DNA of 16,867 bases from CAZBWS01 sp964495705 (GCA_964495705.1 CAZBWS010000053.1:1-16867); one strand, 5' to 3'; counted from the stretch's first letter, positions 1 through 7,562 are shown. Numbers and translations: made by a program. Notes: generated from the sequence alone by a model not told the origin.

Positions 1-68
1 AACAAGTCATCCCTGCAGCGATTGCAATGGTTGTGAATGTACTTAACCACGCTGCTGAACAGTTTTAA
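1..68 (+). CDS. 3' end of a secreted Zn-dependent phospholipase C/nuclease-like protein (partial)
   Basis: Only the last 21 complete codons and the TAA stop (66-68) lie in the window. The peptide reads QVIPAAIAMVVNVLNHAAEQF. It matches residues of the downstream full-length gene (around 1240-1305) almost identically, differing only by Glu for Asp near the end, although the DNA differs at many third codon positions. This is therefore an older tandem paralogue and not a recent copy. It stops exactly where the downstream protein continues into an extra C-terminal beta domain, so this copy probably lacks that domain. The function is inferred entirely from the neighbour. Confidence 0.8.
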   Translation, partial: QVIPAAIAMVVNVLNHAAEQF

Positions 69-90
69 GCCTTAAGAAACATAACAAGAA

Positions 91-118
91 AAAGCCCGCT
101 ATAAAGCGGGCTTTTTTA
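91..118 (+). terminator. Rho-independent terminator of the upstream paralogue
   Basis: A 9-bp perfect stem, AAGCCCGCT/AGCGGGCTT, encloses a 4-base ATAA loop. A run of T follows the stem. It lies 23 bp after the stop codon of the partial gene and separates that gene from the next one. Confidence 0.93.
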
Positions 119-270
119 TCCCATACCCTATTTAAACGCATGTTTATATTAAAGCCGACAAAAACCCACAAACGAGTGAAAATGTAATGCAATTGTAAAT
201 CATATTATGTAATATTAAATCATGCGATTTATTTTCGTTACATTATAACAATTATATAGGTGAGCTAATA
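119..270 (+). promoter_or_regulatory. AT-rich leader of the secreted hydrolase gene, with spaced direct repeats
   Basis: This 152-bp interval between a terminator and a start codon must hold the promoter of the hydrolase gene. The octamer TAAATCAT occurs at 196-203 and again at 216-223, 20 bp apart (about two helical turns), with ATTATGTAAT between the copies. That spacing suits a regulator binding one face of the DNA. TATAAC at 244-249 is a possible -10 element, but I see no convincing -35. The Shine-Dalgarno AGGTGA at 258-263 sits 7 bp before the ATG at 271 and supports that start. Confidence 0.45.
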
Positions 271-1638
271 ATGCGAGTATTACAAACCCTAGCCATTGCA
301 ACCGCCTTACTCGGCACTGCAACATCTGCTTCTGCGTTTACACAACCAACCCATAAACAAATTGCCATTGATGCAGTCAAATATATGGAGCGCAATCCAT
401 CCACAACTAATTTTGCCAAGCTGCAAGCCGCGGGGGCTGCTGCCGGTTACACCGTCGACCAAATGGCTGACGCTATTGGCCAAGGTGCACGCGACGTTGA
501 TGACTTTGAAGACACTTTCATGTGTGGCGCGATTACAGGTGATTGTGTTGATGCCCCCGTTTTTGGTATTGGCTCTTTTGTAGCTACTTACACCGCTTGG
601 TGGCACTTCCAAAACCATACTCATGGTTCGGATGACCACGGCAACGACCTAGGTGGTTACGATCAACGCTATATGCCTTCTTCTGATATCACCGATACCG
701 CGCTACGCACTTGGTTGTACAACGACCACCTTGATGATGGCAATGGCGGCATGACAGGTACCTGTGTATGGGCATTTGGCTGGCGCTGCGCTGAAGATTC
801 AGAATACAACTCCTATGGTATTACTGAAGCCAACTATCGCCAAGGCAGCTCCTCTAACCCTGGCATGTTTGAAGATTTCCAAACATCTCCTTTCCAACCT
901 GTGGATAATCTAGGCCAGCACTGGTACGACCAGTTCCTTGCTTCTCCTAGCTTCCAGACTTTAGGTTTTGCACTACATACTACTGACTTGCTCCAGCCTC
1001 ATCACGTTTGGGTAACTTCGGGCAATAGCCACGGCGGTTGGGAATCTTGGGTTCAGGATAACTATGACAGCATTAAAGGCTCTGACGCGGACGTTGCCGC
1101 TGCAATGAGCATCTACACGCCTGTTGCCGCGAGCAACCCAGACGTGCGCTCTATCATGACCCAGGGTGGCGCTTACGCCTATGCAGTCGGTGGCGGTGTA
1201 ATCACTTCTACTGATGATGCGACTCGCACAGCTGTTGGCAAGCAAGTGATTCCTGCAGCTATCGCAATGGTAGTAAACGTGTTGAATCACGCAGCTGACC
1301 AATTTGCGACTGCAGAGACTCAGTCCGTATCTGGAAACTGGTCTAGTTCAGGTGGTCGCAGCGCTACCGCTGCTGGCAACCCTAAGTATACATTGACTGT
1401 TTCATCCTCAGCCTCGGCAACGATTAACCTAATGTCTAGCGTAGATACCTATATGTATCTACTCAATAGCTCAGGTTCAGTCATTGCCTCGAATGATGAT
1501 GGTGGCTCTGGCTATAACTCTCGCATTACAAGCCCACTAACCACGGGAACTTATACTGTGGTAGCCGCTAGCTACTCTTCTGGTCAAAGTGGGTCTTTCA
1601 CCTTGACTACAACAGCAGGTAGCCTATCAGCACAATAA
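271..1638 (+). CDS. Secreted Zn-dependent phospholipase C/S1-P1 nuclease-like hydrolase with C-terminal PPC-like domain
   Basis: A 455-residue exported protein. The signal peptide is about residues 1-22 (MRVLQTL..SASA, cut before FTQP). The N-terminal segment with His28 (PTHKQIAIDA), WWHFQNH near 110-116, and the cluster H236-xx-D239-xxxxx-H245 ... H254-xxx-E258 resemble the metal ligands of zinc phospholipase C and S1/P1 nucleases (HxxxD...H...HxxxE). The first spacing is one residue shorter than usual. Known members use three zinc ions to cleave phosphodiester bonds in lipids or nucleic acids; which substrate applies here cannot be told. Residues about 350-455 form a beta-rich domain with the DxYxYLL...NDDGGxGxxSRI...L..GTYTV pattern of bacterial pre-peptidase C-terminal (PPC) domains, often found on secreted enzymes and removed during maturation. 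The start is fixed by a good Shine-Dalgarno and an immediate signal peptide. The gene has its own terminator and a truncated-view paralogue upstream. Confidence 0.82.
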   Translation: MRVLQTLAIATALLGTATSASAFTQPTHKQIAIDAVKYMERNPSTTNFAKLQAAGAAAGYTVDQMADAIGQGARDVDDFEDTFMCGAITGDCVDAPVFGIGSFVATYTAWWHFQNHTHGSDDHGNDLGGYDQRYMPSSDITDTALRTWLYNDHLDDGNGGMTGTCVWAFGWRCAEDSEYNSYGITEANYRQGSSSNPGMFEDFQTSPFQPVDNLGQHWYDQFLASPSFQTLGFALHTTDLLQPHHVWVTSGNSHGGWESWVQDNYDSIKGSDADVAAAMSIYTPVAASNPDVRSIMTQGGAYAYAVGGGVITSTDDATRTAVGKQVIPAAIAMVVNVLNHAADQFATAETQSVSGNWSSSGGRSATAAGNPKYTLTVSSSASATINLMSSVDTYMYLLNSSGSVIASNDDGGSGYNSRITSPLTTGTYTVVAASYSSGQSGSFTLTTTAGSLSAQ

Positions 1639-1655
1639 GTGCATTCATGCTTATG

Positions 1656-1687
1656 AAAAAAGGTCAGCTTTTTAGCTGGCCTTTTTT
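1656..1687 (+). terminator. Rho-independent terminator of the hydrolase gene
   Basis: The 9-base arms AGGTCAGCT (1661-1669) and AGCTGGCCT (1674-1682) pair over a short T-rich loop with one G-T wobble. The stem is preceded by A6 and followed by T6. It begins 17 bp after the stop codon. Confidence 0.9.
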
Positions 1688-1697
1688 CACCCCATAT

Positions 1698-1728
1698 TTG
1701 CAATCCTAAACATCTCTGACATTATAAG
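1698..1728 (+). promoter_or_regulatory. Possible promoter of the prolyl isomerase gene
   Basis: TTGCAA at 1698-1703 and TATAAG at 1723-1728 (or TTATAA at 1722-1727, spacer 18) resemble -35 and -10 boxes. They lie between the preceding terminator and the start at 1757. The spacing is slightly long, so this is a weak prediction. Confidence 0.3.
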
Positions 1729-1756
1729 AACATCATTCTATGCGAGCTAAATCTAT

Positions 1757-3133
1757 ATGCCCCCCCTGTTAAAAACCACTATTCTGGCACTGAGTTTGTC
1801 ACTAACAAGTACAGCCTTTGCCAGTGGCGAACACAATATTAAACGAGATATTAACGACCCTAAAGTAATAGCGATTATTAACGGTGACGTCTTACCTACA
1901 AGCAGCGCTAATATAATGTTATCTGCCATTAATAGAGGCAAGAAAAAACTCAGTATGATTGAGTTTTTACAAGGATCTATTGAAAACAAATTACTTACCG
2001 ATTATGGCGTAGACATACTGGGCATTGAAACCGTCATCCCTTCTGGAGGTGTTGGCTTTGATCTAGATGTTGCATTAGAAGATCAATTCATCAACGTTAT
2101 CCGTCTTAACTATGAGGCGCCATTGCAAGCATATATTAGCAAGCACTTTGCACGTGGCAACTTATTATCTGCTGCGACACAACCCTTCAGCATGACCCGT
2201 AAGCAACTTAAACCGCATACCGTCATGAAAAACAAGCAAACTCTAGGTTTCACAGAAGATCAGATTGCCAATGCTAAAACCTTAGAGCTGATCCGCTACC
2301 AGCTACCTGGCCAAGTAAAAGAGCATGCGATTACACTATGGGATATTTATCGCCGTCAAAATGTGCAGGGTAAAGATATATTACATAAAGCGGATATTCG
2401 CTTTGTTAAAACTCAAGTACAGCAACGCCTTGGCTCCTTGCTAGTTCTGCACTGGATGGATACACACTCTGGGTTGAGCACATTAGAAATTGATGCAATA
2501 AAAGAGCTGGTATTTAATAAGCACTTCAAAAAGCTATACATTACTCACCAAGGCTTGGTTTCTGTATTGCACAAGGACAACCCTCGCCTAACTGAGATGG
2601 CGAAAAAGGTCACTCAAAAAGAAATTAATGTGTATTACAAAGCACACAAGGAAGACTACAAGCAAATCAACAAGGCTAGAGGTCGCCAGATAATTTCCTC
2701 TAGCCAAGATGATATCAATGCAGCATTTAAAGCAATAAAAGCAGGCCAAGCCTTTGAAGAAGTCGCCAAAAAATATTCTACGCAAAAGGACAAAAAAGGT
2801 CGTGTTTCAGTCGACACAGGCTGGATAAAACGCCAAGACACAAAGCAGCCGTGGTTAAAGACCTTGTTGTTTTTACAACCCATTGGTGAAGCTTCTCGCC
2901 CCTACCGCAGCCCTCAATTACGTGGTGCAGAGGACGTGCATTGGAGGATTATTCTTACCGACGAAAAGGAAGAATATTATCAAGCGGCAGACAGCGGTGG
3001 TGTGACTTACCCTGTGAGCCGAATACTAGCCGAGCGTAAACTAACCAAAGAGTTTGGTACGTTGCGCAAGCGCTTACTCGGCGACTCTAAAATACGCCTC
3101 AATCCAGCGCTATTACAAGCTACCAATAAATAA
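1757..3133 (+). CDS. Periplasmic parvulin-type peptidyl-prolyl cis-trans isomerase (PpiC/SurA-like)
   Basis: A 458-residue protein with a signal peptide (about 1-22, ending TAFA). A long N-terminal part of about 250 residues is predicted largely helical, as in SurA- and PpiD-type chaperones. A parvulin-like rotamase domain lies around residues 285-400: VTQKEINVYYKAH precedes it, followed by ARGRQII, AFEEVAKKYS, a glycine-poor equivalent of the GDLGW loop (DTGWIK), and FLQPIGEASRPYRS. The role of the family is to help exported proteins fold in the periplasm by isomerising Xaa-Pro bonds. Placed directly after a secreted hydrolase with its own terminator, it may serve that enzyme, but this is only positional. 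The ATG is immediately followed by seven C (1760-1766), and no strong Shine-Dalgarno is visible. The divergence of the rotamase loop leaves catalytic activity uncertain. Confidence 0.8.
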   Translation: MPPLLKTTILALSLSLTSTAFASGEHNIKRDINDPKVIAIINGDVLPTSSANIMLSAINRGKKKLSMIEFLQGSIENKLLTDYGVDILGIETVIPSGGVGFDLDVALEDQFINVIRLNYEAPLQAYISKHFARGNLLSAATQPFSMTRKQLKPHTVMKNKQTLGFTEDQIANAKTLELIRYQLPGQVKEHAITLWDIYRRQNVQGKDILHKADIRFVKTQVQQRLGSLLVLHWMDTHSGLSTLEIDAIKELVFNKHFKKLYITHQGLVSVLHKDNPRLTEMAKKVTQKEINVYYKAHKEDYKQINKARGRQIISSSQDDINAAFKAIKAGQAFEEVAKKYSTQKDKKGRVSVDTGWIKRQDTKQPWLKTLLFLQPIGEASRPYRSPQLRGAEDVHWRIILTDEKEEYYQAADSGGVTYPVSRILAERKLTKEFGTLRKRLLGDSKIRLNPALLQATNK

Positions 3134-3160
3134 AAACCCCGCTTAAGCGGGATTTTTATT
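3131..3160. terminator. Bidirectional terminator between the isomerase gene and msrB
   Basis: The perfect palindrome CCCGCTTAAGCGGG (3138-3151) is flanked by an A run on the left and a T run on the right. It can therefore end transcription of the + strand isomerase gene and of the convergent - strand msrB gene. It starts at the stop codon of the former and ends 13 bp from the stop of the latter. Confidence 0.9.
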
Positions 3161-3173
3161 AGGCTGACTTAAT

Positions 3174-3656
3174 CTAAGCAGCAACAAATTTCAACGCTAG
3201 ACCATTATTACACCAACGCTTACCGGTAGGTTGAGGTCCATCATTAAAGACATGGCCTTGATGCCCCCCACAGCGTTTACAGTGGTACTCGGTCCGTGGA
3301 TAAATTAATTTAAAATCAATCGATGTCTCAACATGTTCATCAATCGCTTTAAAAAAGCTAGGCCAACCCGTGCCACTGTCGTATTTCATTTCAGAAGTAA
3401 ACAAACGCAAATCACAGCCAGCACAGCGATATTCACCTTTGCGCTTCTCATAGTTTAAAGCACTACTATTCGGACGTTCTGTACCTTCGTTGCGCAGAAT
3501 ATGGTACTGCTGAGGCGTCAAGCGCTTCTTCCACTCCTCCTTGCTTAAATCAAATTTCTTTTGATCGGCTTCTGTCACTAAAGCAAAAGTGATTTTCGGA
3601 ACCGCCGCGGTCATTGCAGTCGCACCAAATAACTTTAAAAATTCTCGCCTAAACAT
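3174..3656 (-). CDS. msrB: Tat-exported peptide-methionine (R)-S-oxide reductase MsrB
   Basis: A 160-residue protein with the full MsrB fold. Two zinc CxxC pairs (C78/C81, C126/C129), the DSGTGWPSF motif (93-101), GHVFNDGP, and the catalytic cysteine C149 in KRWCNN are all present. It reduces methionine-R-sulfoxide in oxidised proteins. The N terminus FRREFLKLFG followed by a hydrophobic stretch and a likely cut after ITFA (residue 25) is a twin-arginine signal, so the enzyme should act in the periplasm or be membrane-tethered there. The usual resolving cysteine of the GCGWPSF motif is Thr96 here, as in several natural MsrB groups, so recycling must use another thiol partner. No MsrA or MsrPQ partner is next to it. 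It is transcribed divergently from the c-di-GMP protein gene and converges on the isomerase gene. Confidence 0.95.
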   Translation of the reverse strand: MFRREFLKLFGATAMTAAVPKITFALVTEADQKKFDLSKEEWKKRLTPQQYHILRNEGTERPNSSALNYEKRKGEYRCAGCDLRLFTSEMKYDSGTGWPSFFKAIDEHVETSIDFKLIYPRTEYHCKRCGGHQGHVFNDGPQPTGKRWCNNGLALKFVAA

Positions 3657-3793
3657 AGTAATCTCGTCGTTTCATCATTATTACAAAGACTCACTATCAG
3701 CCCAGAAGTTCAGTAATATTTACTTATATAGGCAATACATACTAGACTACTTATATAAACAGCTCTTAATAACCCCCCCCTGAGTGAAAAATA
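3657..3793. promoter_or_regulatory. Divergent intergenic region between msrB and the GGDEF-EAL gene
   Basis: This 137-bp AT-rich spacer must hold promoters for both genes. ACTTATATA occurs twice (3722-3730 and 3749-3757), 27 bp apart. A run of eight C (3773-3780) directly precedes the weak Shine-Dalgarno-like TGAGTG of the GTG-started downstream gene. I see no convincing sigma-70 pair for either direction. Confidence 0.4.
3773..3780. repeat. C8 homopolymer just upstream of the GGDEF-EAL start
   Basis: Eight consecutive C lie 13 bp upstream of the GTG start, between the promoter zone and the ribosome binding site. A change in length would alter leader spacing but not the reading frame. The run is unusually long for the AT-rich surroundings. 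Confidence 0.6.
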
Positions 3794-5752
3794 GTGCGAT
3801 TATTCCCACGTAGCCTCCCCTATCGCTTAGCCAGCCTTTTGGTCATTACCCACGTAGTATTAACCCTCGTCTTATACTTAGGTTTAAATGAGGCTGACAA
3901 GCTATCTATTAATGAAAGTACGAACCAACAAAGAGAATTCGATAGCTTTTTGATTTCATTACTTACCCAACCATTACTTTTCGAAGAAGACTTCACCGCC
4001 GAAGTAAACTCATTATTCACGGATATTTTAGTCGGTGGCAAAGCGGCTTATTTAGAACTTAATAGTGAAGAAGGCCTGATATTAAATAAAACATTAGCCC
4101 CTATAGATACCCGCCAACTGTATTTCAATACTATCGACATGGGTAGCAACGACGACTACAACAACATTGTGCTACAGGTCGGCTTTGACCAGAAACCGCT
4201 AGCTGAGAAACTACAAAAAGCGTATGACGACTCTTTATTCATCGTCATGATCTTCTGCTTATTGTCTATTGTGACAACATTTATTCTCACTTACCGCCTA
4301 GTCCGCCCTATTAAGCAGCTGCAAAATATGAGCAAAGAAGTCAGCTCGGGGCATATCGACAGCTCTTTATTACTCGATCACCCGGTACATGAAATTGATC
4401 AACTCAGCCAAGACATGGAATCTATGCGCCTGTCATTACGTAAACACAGTCAAGACATGGAATACATTTCTTTACATGACGACTTAACTAACCTGCCTAA
4501 TCGTCGCATGTTATATGCCAATATAGATCAAACCCTAAGCTCCGCAGCGAGTAAAAGCGATATAACTAACTACTCTTTAGCTTTAATCAACCTCAACAAC
4601 TTCAAAAGTATCAACGATGTTTATGGTCACCATATTGGTGACCAGGCTTTAATTAAAGCCAGCCAAAGAATAGCTAAAATACTTGACGGCAACACGACTT
4701 TTGCACGCTTAGGCGGAGATGAATTTGCTATATTCACAAAGAATCAACAACTGCTCACTGATAAATTCATCCATGAAATTCAAAGCCAGCTTCAACAAGA
4801 GCTGGTATTAGGAGATATTAAAATTCGCTTAGACATCAATGCAGGTATTGCTACCTTCCCAACTCACGCTAGCAACCGTATTGAGCTACTGCAAAGAGCA
4901 AATATCGCCATGTATGCGTCCAAGCGAGAGGGACGCACTTACACCATTTATGATGAAACGCTACATACTTATACCGCCGAACAATTCAGTATCCGCAGCG
5001 ATCTGCGCTACACGATTAAGAAGCAACTTTTTGAGCTGCATTACCAACCTAAAGTGTGCATAAAAACAGGGAAGCTACACGGATTTGAAGCACTTTGCCG
5101 CTGGAAGCACCAAAAATATGGCTATATTTCCCCCGAAGTATTTATTCCACTTTTAGAAGAGATGCACCTTATTGGCCACCTCAGCAGCTATGTTTTAGAT
5201 ACAGCCTTATCACAACTTCATAGCTGGGTAGAATTCAACCCTAAGCTGGTCATGTCAATTAACTTGTCACCTTTAGATCTACTCAACCCCAATCTTATAG
5301 AGCACTTACAAGAAAAAATGCGCGAGTATTCTCTACGCCCAGAAAATATAGAAATAGAGATCACTGAAAGTGCCAACATCATCGACAACAACTTTTCCCA
5401 GCAAACTCTCGAAAAAATCAATGACCTAGGCATTAGTTTAGCAGTCGATGATTTTGGCACAGGCTATACTTCCTTAAGCTATTTAAAAGACTACCCAATC
5501 AGCACACTTAAAATTGATAAATCCTTTGTGACGAATATGCTGCTCAGCCGTGAAGACCAGTTAATTGTTGAGGCCACAATTAACTTAGCACATACCTTTG
5601 ATATCAATGTTGTCGCAGAAGGAATCGAAAACCAAGAAACTTTACAGCACTTAAAAACCATGGGCTGTGAAGTTGCTCAAGGCTATTACTTTAGTAAGCC
5701 TATAGACTCTCAACAGGCAACCGACTTTATAGAAAAGTTTGATGCCTCTTAG
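3794..5752 (+). CDS. Membrane c-di-GMP signalling protein: periplasmic sensor, HAMP, GGDEF, EAL
   Basis: A 652-residue protein starting at GTG. A first membrane helix (about 12-30) and a second (about 147-170) enclose a periplasmic sensor region of some 115 residues. A HAMP linker (about 170-222) follows, then GGDEF (about 230-385) and EAL (about 400-650). The EAL half keeps its key residues: E432-A-L, NLSP, EIEITES, D552-D553-FGTGY, K in LKIDKSF, AEGIE with E609, and the final QGYYFSKP. It is thus probably an active c-di-GMP phosphodiesterase. The GGDEF half keeps GGDEF (307-311) and the guanine-binding ND, but the first metal-ligand Asp of the DxDxFK motif is Asn266, the second Asp is Asn268, and no RxxD inhibition site precedes it. 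Cyclase activity is therefore doubtful and a GTP-sensing regulatory role is more likely. A LapD-like inactive receptor is less likely because the EAL residues are intact. Confidence 0.93.
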   Translation: MRLFPRSLPYRLASLLVITHVVLTLVLYLGLNEADKLSINESTNQQREFDSFLISLLTQPLLFEEDFTAEVNSLFTDILVGGKAAYLELNSEEGLILNKTLAPIDTRQLYFNTIDMGSNDDYNNIVLQVGFDQKPLAEKLQKAYDDSLFIVMIFCLLSIVTTFILTYRLVRPIKQLQNMSKEVSSGHIDSSLLLDHPVHEIDQLSQDMESMRLSLRKHSQDMEYISLHDDLTNLPNRRMLYANIDQTLSSAASKSDITNYSLALINLNNFKSINDVYGHHIGDQALIKASQRIAKILDGNTTFARLGGDEFAIFTKNQQLLTDKFIHEIQSQLQQELVLGDIKIRLDINAGIATFPTHASNRIELLQRANIAMYASKREGRTYTIYDETLHTYTAEQFSIRSDLRYTIKKQLFELHYQPKVCIKTGKLHGFEALCRWKHQKYGYISPEVFIPLLEEMHLIGHLSSYVLDTALSQLHSWVEFNPKLVMSINLSPLDLLNPNLIEHLQEKMREYSLRPENIEIEITESANIIDNNFSQQTLEKINDLGISLAVDDFGTGYTSLSYLKDYPISTLKIDKSFVTNMLLSREDQLIVEATINLAHTFDINVVAEGIENQETLQHLKTMGCEVAQGYYFSKPIDSQQATDFIEKFDAS

Positions 5753-5766
5753 TCGGCACGCTCAAA

Positions 5767-6777
5767 TTAAGGCGCCTCAGCAACCAACACAGCGCGTTTT
5801 GGCGCTGGGTGCCCCTCTATCGTCTTAGAGTGATCCTTAGGGTCTAAGAAGTCTTCTAGGGAGTGAAAGGACATCCACTCGGTGGCGCGCTGCTCATCAA
5901 GACTCGTATCACTAACATCTACAATGCGGATATGCTTAAAGCCAGCTCTTTTTGCCCATAGCTCCAAGGCGGCACAGGAGGGCAAGAACCAAACGTTACG
6001 CATCATCGCATAGCGGTCATCGGGTACGAGTACATCGTTCACACCGCCCTCTATCACTAAGGTTTCTAAAACTAGCTCACCGCCGCTGCGCAGTTTGTGG
6101 CGCAGCTCTAGCAAGTGATCAATCGGCGAGCGGCGGTGGTAGAAAACCCCCATGGAGAAAACGGTATCAAACCAGGGCATTTTCTCTTCTAAGTGCTCGA
6201 TGCCAATCGGCAGTAAATGGAAGTTAGGATGCTGTGGCAAAAAGTGTTTAATCGCATTGTACTGCACAATAAAACGCGGACTGGGATCGACGCCCACGAC
6301 ACAGGAGGCTCCAGCGCCCAGCATGCGCAGTGCGTAGTAGCCGTTGCCACAGCCAATATCTAATACTCGGCGGCCTACTAAATTAATATGCGGCGCGACA
6401 CGTGCCCACTTCCAGTCCGAGCGCCACTCTGTATCGATATGTATACCTTGAACTTCAAAAGGCCCTTTACGCCAAGGCTTTAAAGCCAGTAGTTTTTCCT
6501 TTAGCGCTTGCTGGCTATCCTCTGAAATACCTTGCCCTGAGCCTATCCGCATTCGCGCTGCGGATAGATCAAAGTCTTCTACCTTAGCCGAAGGCAAGGA
6601 ACCTAGAGTCTCTAGCCAGCCTTGTAGGTCGCCGTGGCGTTTTGGGTTACAGGTTTCATTCACCACCGCAGGCAAGGAGGCAAACCAATCCTGCCAGGCT
6701 TCCTCTGGGAAGTACTCTGTCAGCATTTCCTCTAAATGCGGATAGTCTATTAGCTGTTCATTGACTGGATTTTTCAT
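5767..6777 (-). CDS. cmoB: tRNA U34 carboxymethyltransferase CmoB
   Basis: A 336-residue protein matching CmoB over its whole length; the family is about 320-330 residues. Visible hallmarks are LLALKPWRKGPFEVQG, IDTEWRSDWKW, the SAM-binding motif VLDIGCGNGYYALRM (about residues 137-151), GVDPS, and FSMGVFYHRRSPIDHL. CmoB transfers the carboxymethyl group of carboxy-SAM to 5-hydroxyuridine at the tRNA wobble position 34. This yields uridine-5-oxyacetic acid, which widens decoding of codons ending in A, G and U. The gene follows cmoA with only 2 bp between the cmoA stop and the cmoB start, so the two are co-transcribed and perhaps translationally coupled. It converges on the GGDEF-EAL gene with a 14-bp gap and no obvious terminator. 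Confidence 0.97.
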   Translation of the reverse strand: MKNPVNEQLIDYPHLEEMLTEYFPEEAWQDWFASLPAVVNETCNPKRHGDLQGWLETLGSLPSAKVEDFDLSAARMRIGSGQGISEDSQQALKEKLLALKPWRKGPFEVQGIHIDTEWRSDWKWARVAPHINLVGRRVLDIGCGNGYYALRMLGAGASCVVGVDPSPRFIVQYNAIKHFLPQHPNFHLLPIGIEHLEEKMPWFDTVFSMGVFYHRRSPIDHLLELRHKLRSGGELVLETLVIEGGVNDVLVPDDRYAMMRNVWFLPSCAALELWAKRAGFKHIRIVDVSDTSLDEQRATEWMSFHSLEDFLDPKDHSKTIEGHPAPKRAVLVAEAP

Positions 6778-6779
6778 AA

Positions 6780-7511
6780 CTATTTAATCGCCACTAAGGA
6801 CGCAAAATTCATGCACTGAAACCAAACATCGGAAGACTTAAAGCCCGCCTCATCAAAGCGCGTCTTATGGGTTTCTAGGGTTTCCGGTACCAATACATTT
6901 TCAATCGCCGAGCGCTTTTGAGCAATTTCTAATTCGCTATAGCCCTGAGATTTTTTAAAGCTGTGATGCAGGTCGATGTATAGCTCGTTCATGTGCGCAT
7001 CGTCAAAAACTACTTTCTCAGATAACACCAGAACACCACCATCAACTAAGCCGTCATAGATCTTCTGAATCATCGCCTTGCGCTGTTCGACGGGAATAAA
7101 CTGCAGGGTAAAGTTCAACACCACCATGGAAGCATTTTGAATATCCACCTCAGCAATATCACCAAGCTGACGAATAATCATGGCACCTTCGCCACGGTGA
7201 TGGTTATCCAGCTCAATCGCCTGCTGGAATTTACCCAGCATCGCCTGTGAATTATCCACGGAAATAATCTCTACACTGTCCTTCGGCACATGATGACGCA
7301 TGGCAAAGGTCGACGCCCCTAAGGAACAGCCTAAGTCATAACAGCGGGTATTGGGCTGCACATAGCGCTCAGCCAAGCTGCCGATCATTTTGATGATCGT
7401 CGGGTAGCCAGGCACCGAGCGGTTGATCATGTCGGGAAATACCGACACCACCTTTTCATCAAAGGTGAAATCAACCACAGCTTGTTCGTCGGTATAAATC
7501 GTGTCTTTCAT
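6780..7511 (-). CDS. cmoA: Carboxy-S-adenosyl-L-methionine synthase CmoA
   Basis: A 243-residue protein of normal CmoA length. It starts MKDTIYTDEQ and contains FTFDEKVVSVFPDMINRSVPGY, the SAM-binding segment YDLGCSLGAS (about 58-67), SVDNSQAM, and MVVLNFTLQFIP, all typical of CmoA. It converts SAM and prephenate to carboxy-SAM and phenylpyruvate. Carboxy-SAM is the donor used by CmoB, encoded immediately downstream. The start at 7511 has a weak ribosome binding site but matches the conserved N terminus of the family. A TATAAT box lies 29 bp upstream, just after the end of a decayed acyl-CoA dehydrogenase gene, so cmoAB probably has its own promoter. Confidence 0.97.
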   Translation of the reverse strand: MKDTIYTDEQAVVDFTFDEKVVSVFPDMINRSVPGYPTIIKMIGSLAERYVQPNTRCYDLGCSLGASTFAMRHHVPKDSVEIISVDNSQAMLGKFQQAIELDNHHRGEGAMIIRQLGDIAEVDIQNASMVVLNFTLQFIPVEQRKAMIQKIYDGLVDGGVLVLSEKVVFDDAHMNELYIDLHHSFKKSQGYSELEIAQKRSAIENVLVPETLETHKTRFDEAGFKSSDVWFQCMNFASLVAIK

Positions 7512-7539
7512 TCGGCTTGAATTTTAATAGGCGAGACTC

Positions 7540-7545
7540 ATTATA
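7540..7545 (-). promoter_or_regulatory. cmoA: Likely -10 box of the cmoAB operon
   Basis: A consensus TATAAT on the - strand lies 29 bp before the cmoA start in a 51-bp gap after the pseudogene stop. No good -35 hexamer sits 16-18 bp upstream, so the call rests mainly on the -10 match and position. Confidence 0.4.
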
Positions 7546-7562
7546 CAAGAAATCACCTCCAG

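Noticed and set aside
973..1302. A - strand open frame opposite the hydrolase gene
   Set aside because: It covers the zinc-ligand region of a clearly coding + strand gene and has no plausible start signal or domain.
3794..5752. LapD-type inactive c-di-GMP receptor
   Set aside because: The EAL catalytic residues are intact, unlike in LapD, and no LapG-like protease or LapA-type adhesin gene is adjacent.
5952..6587. Three + strand open frames opposite cmoB
   Set aside because: They lie fully inside the strongly conserved cmoB gene, show no domain features, and have arginine- or serine-rich composition typical of antisense frames.
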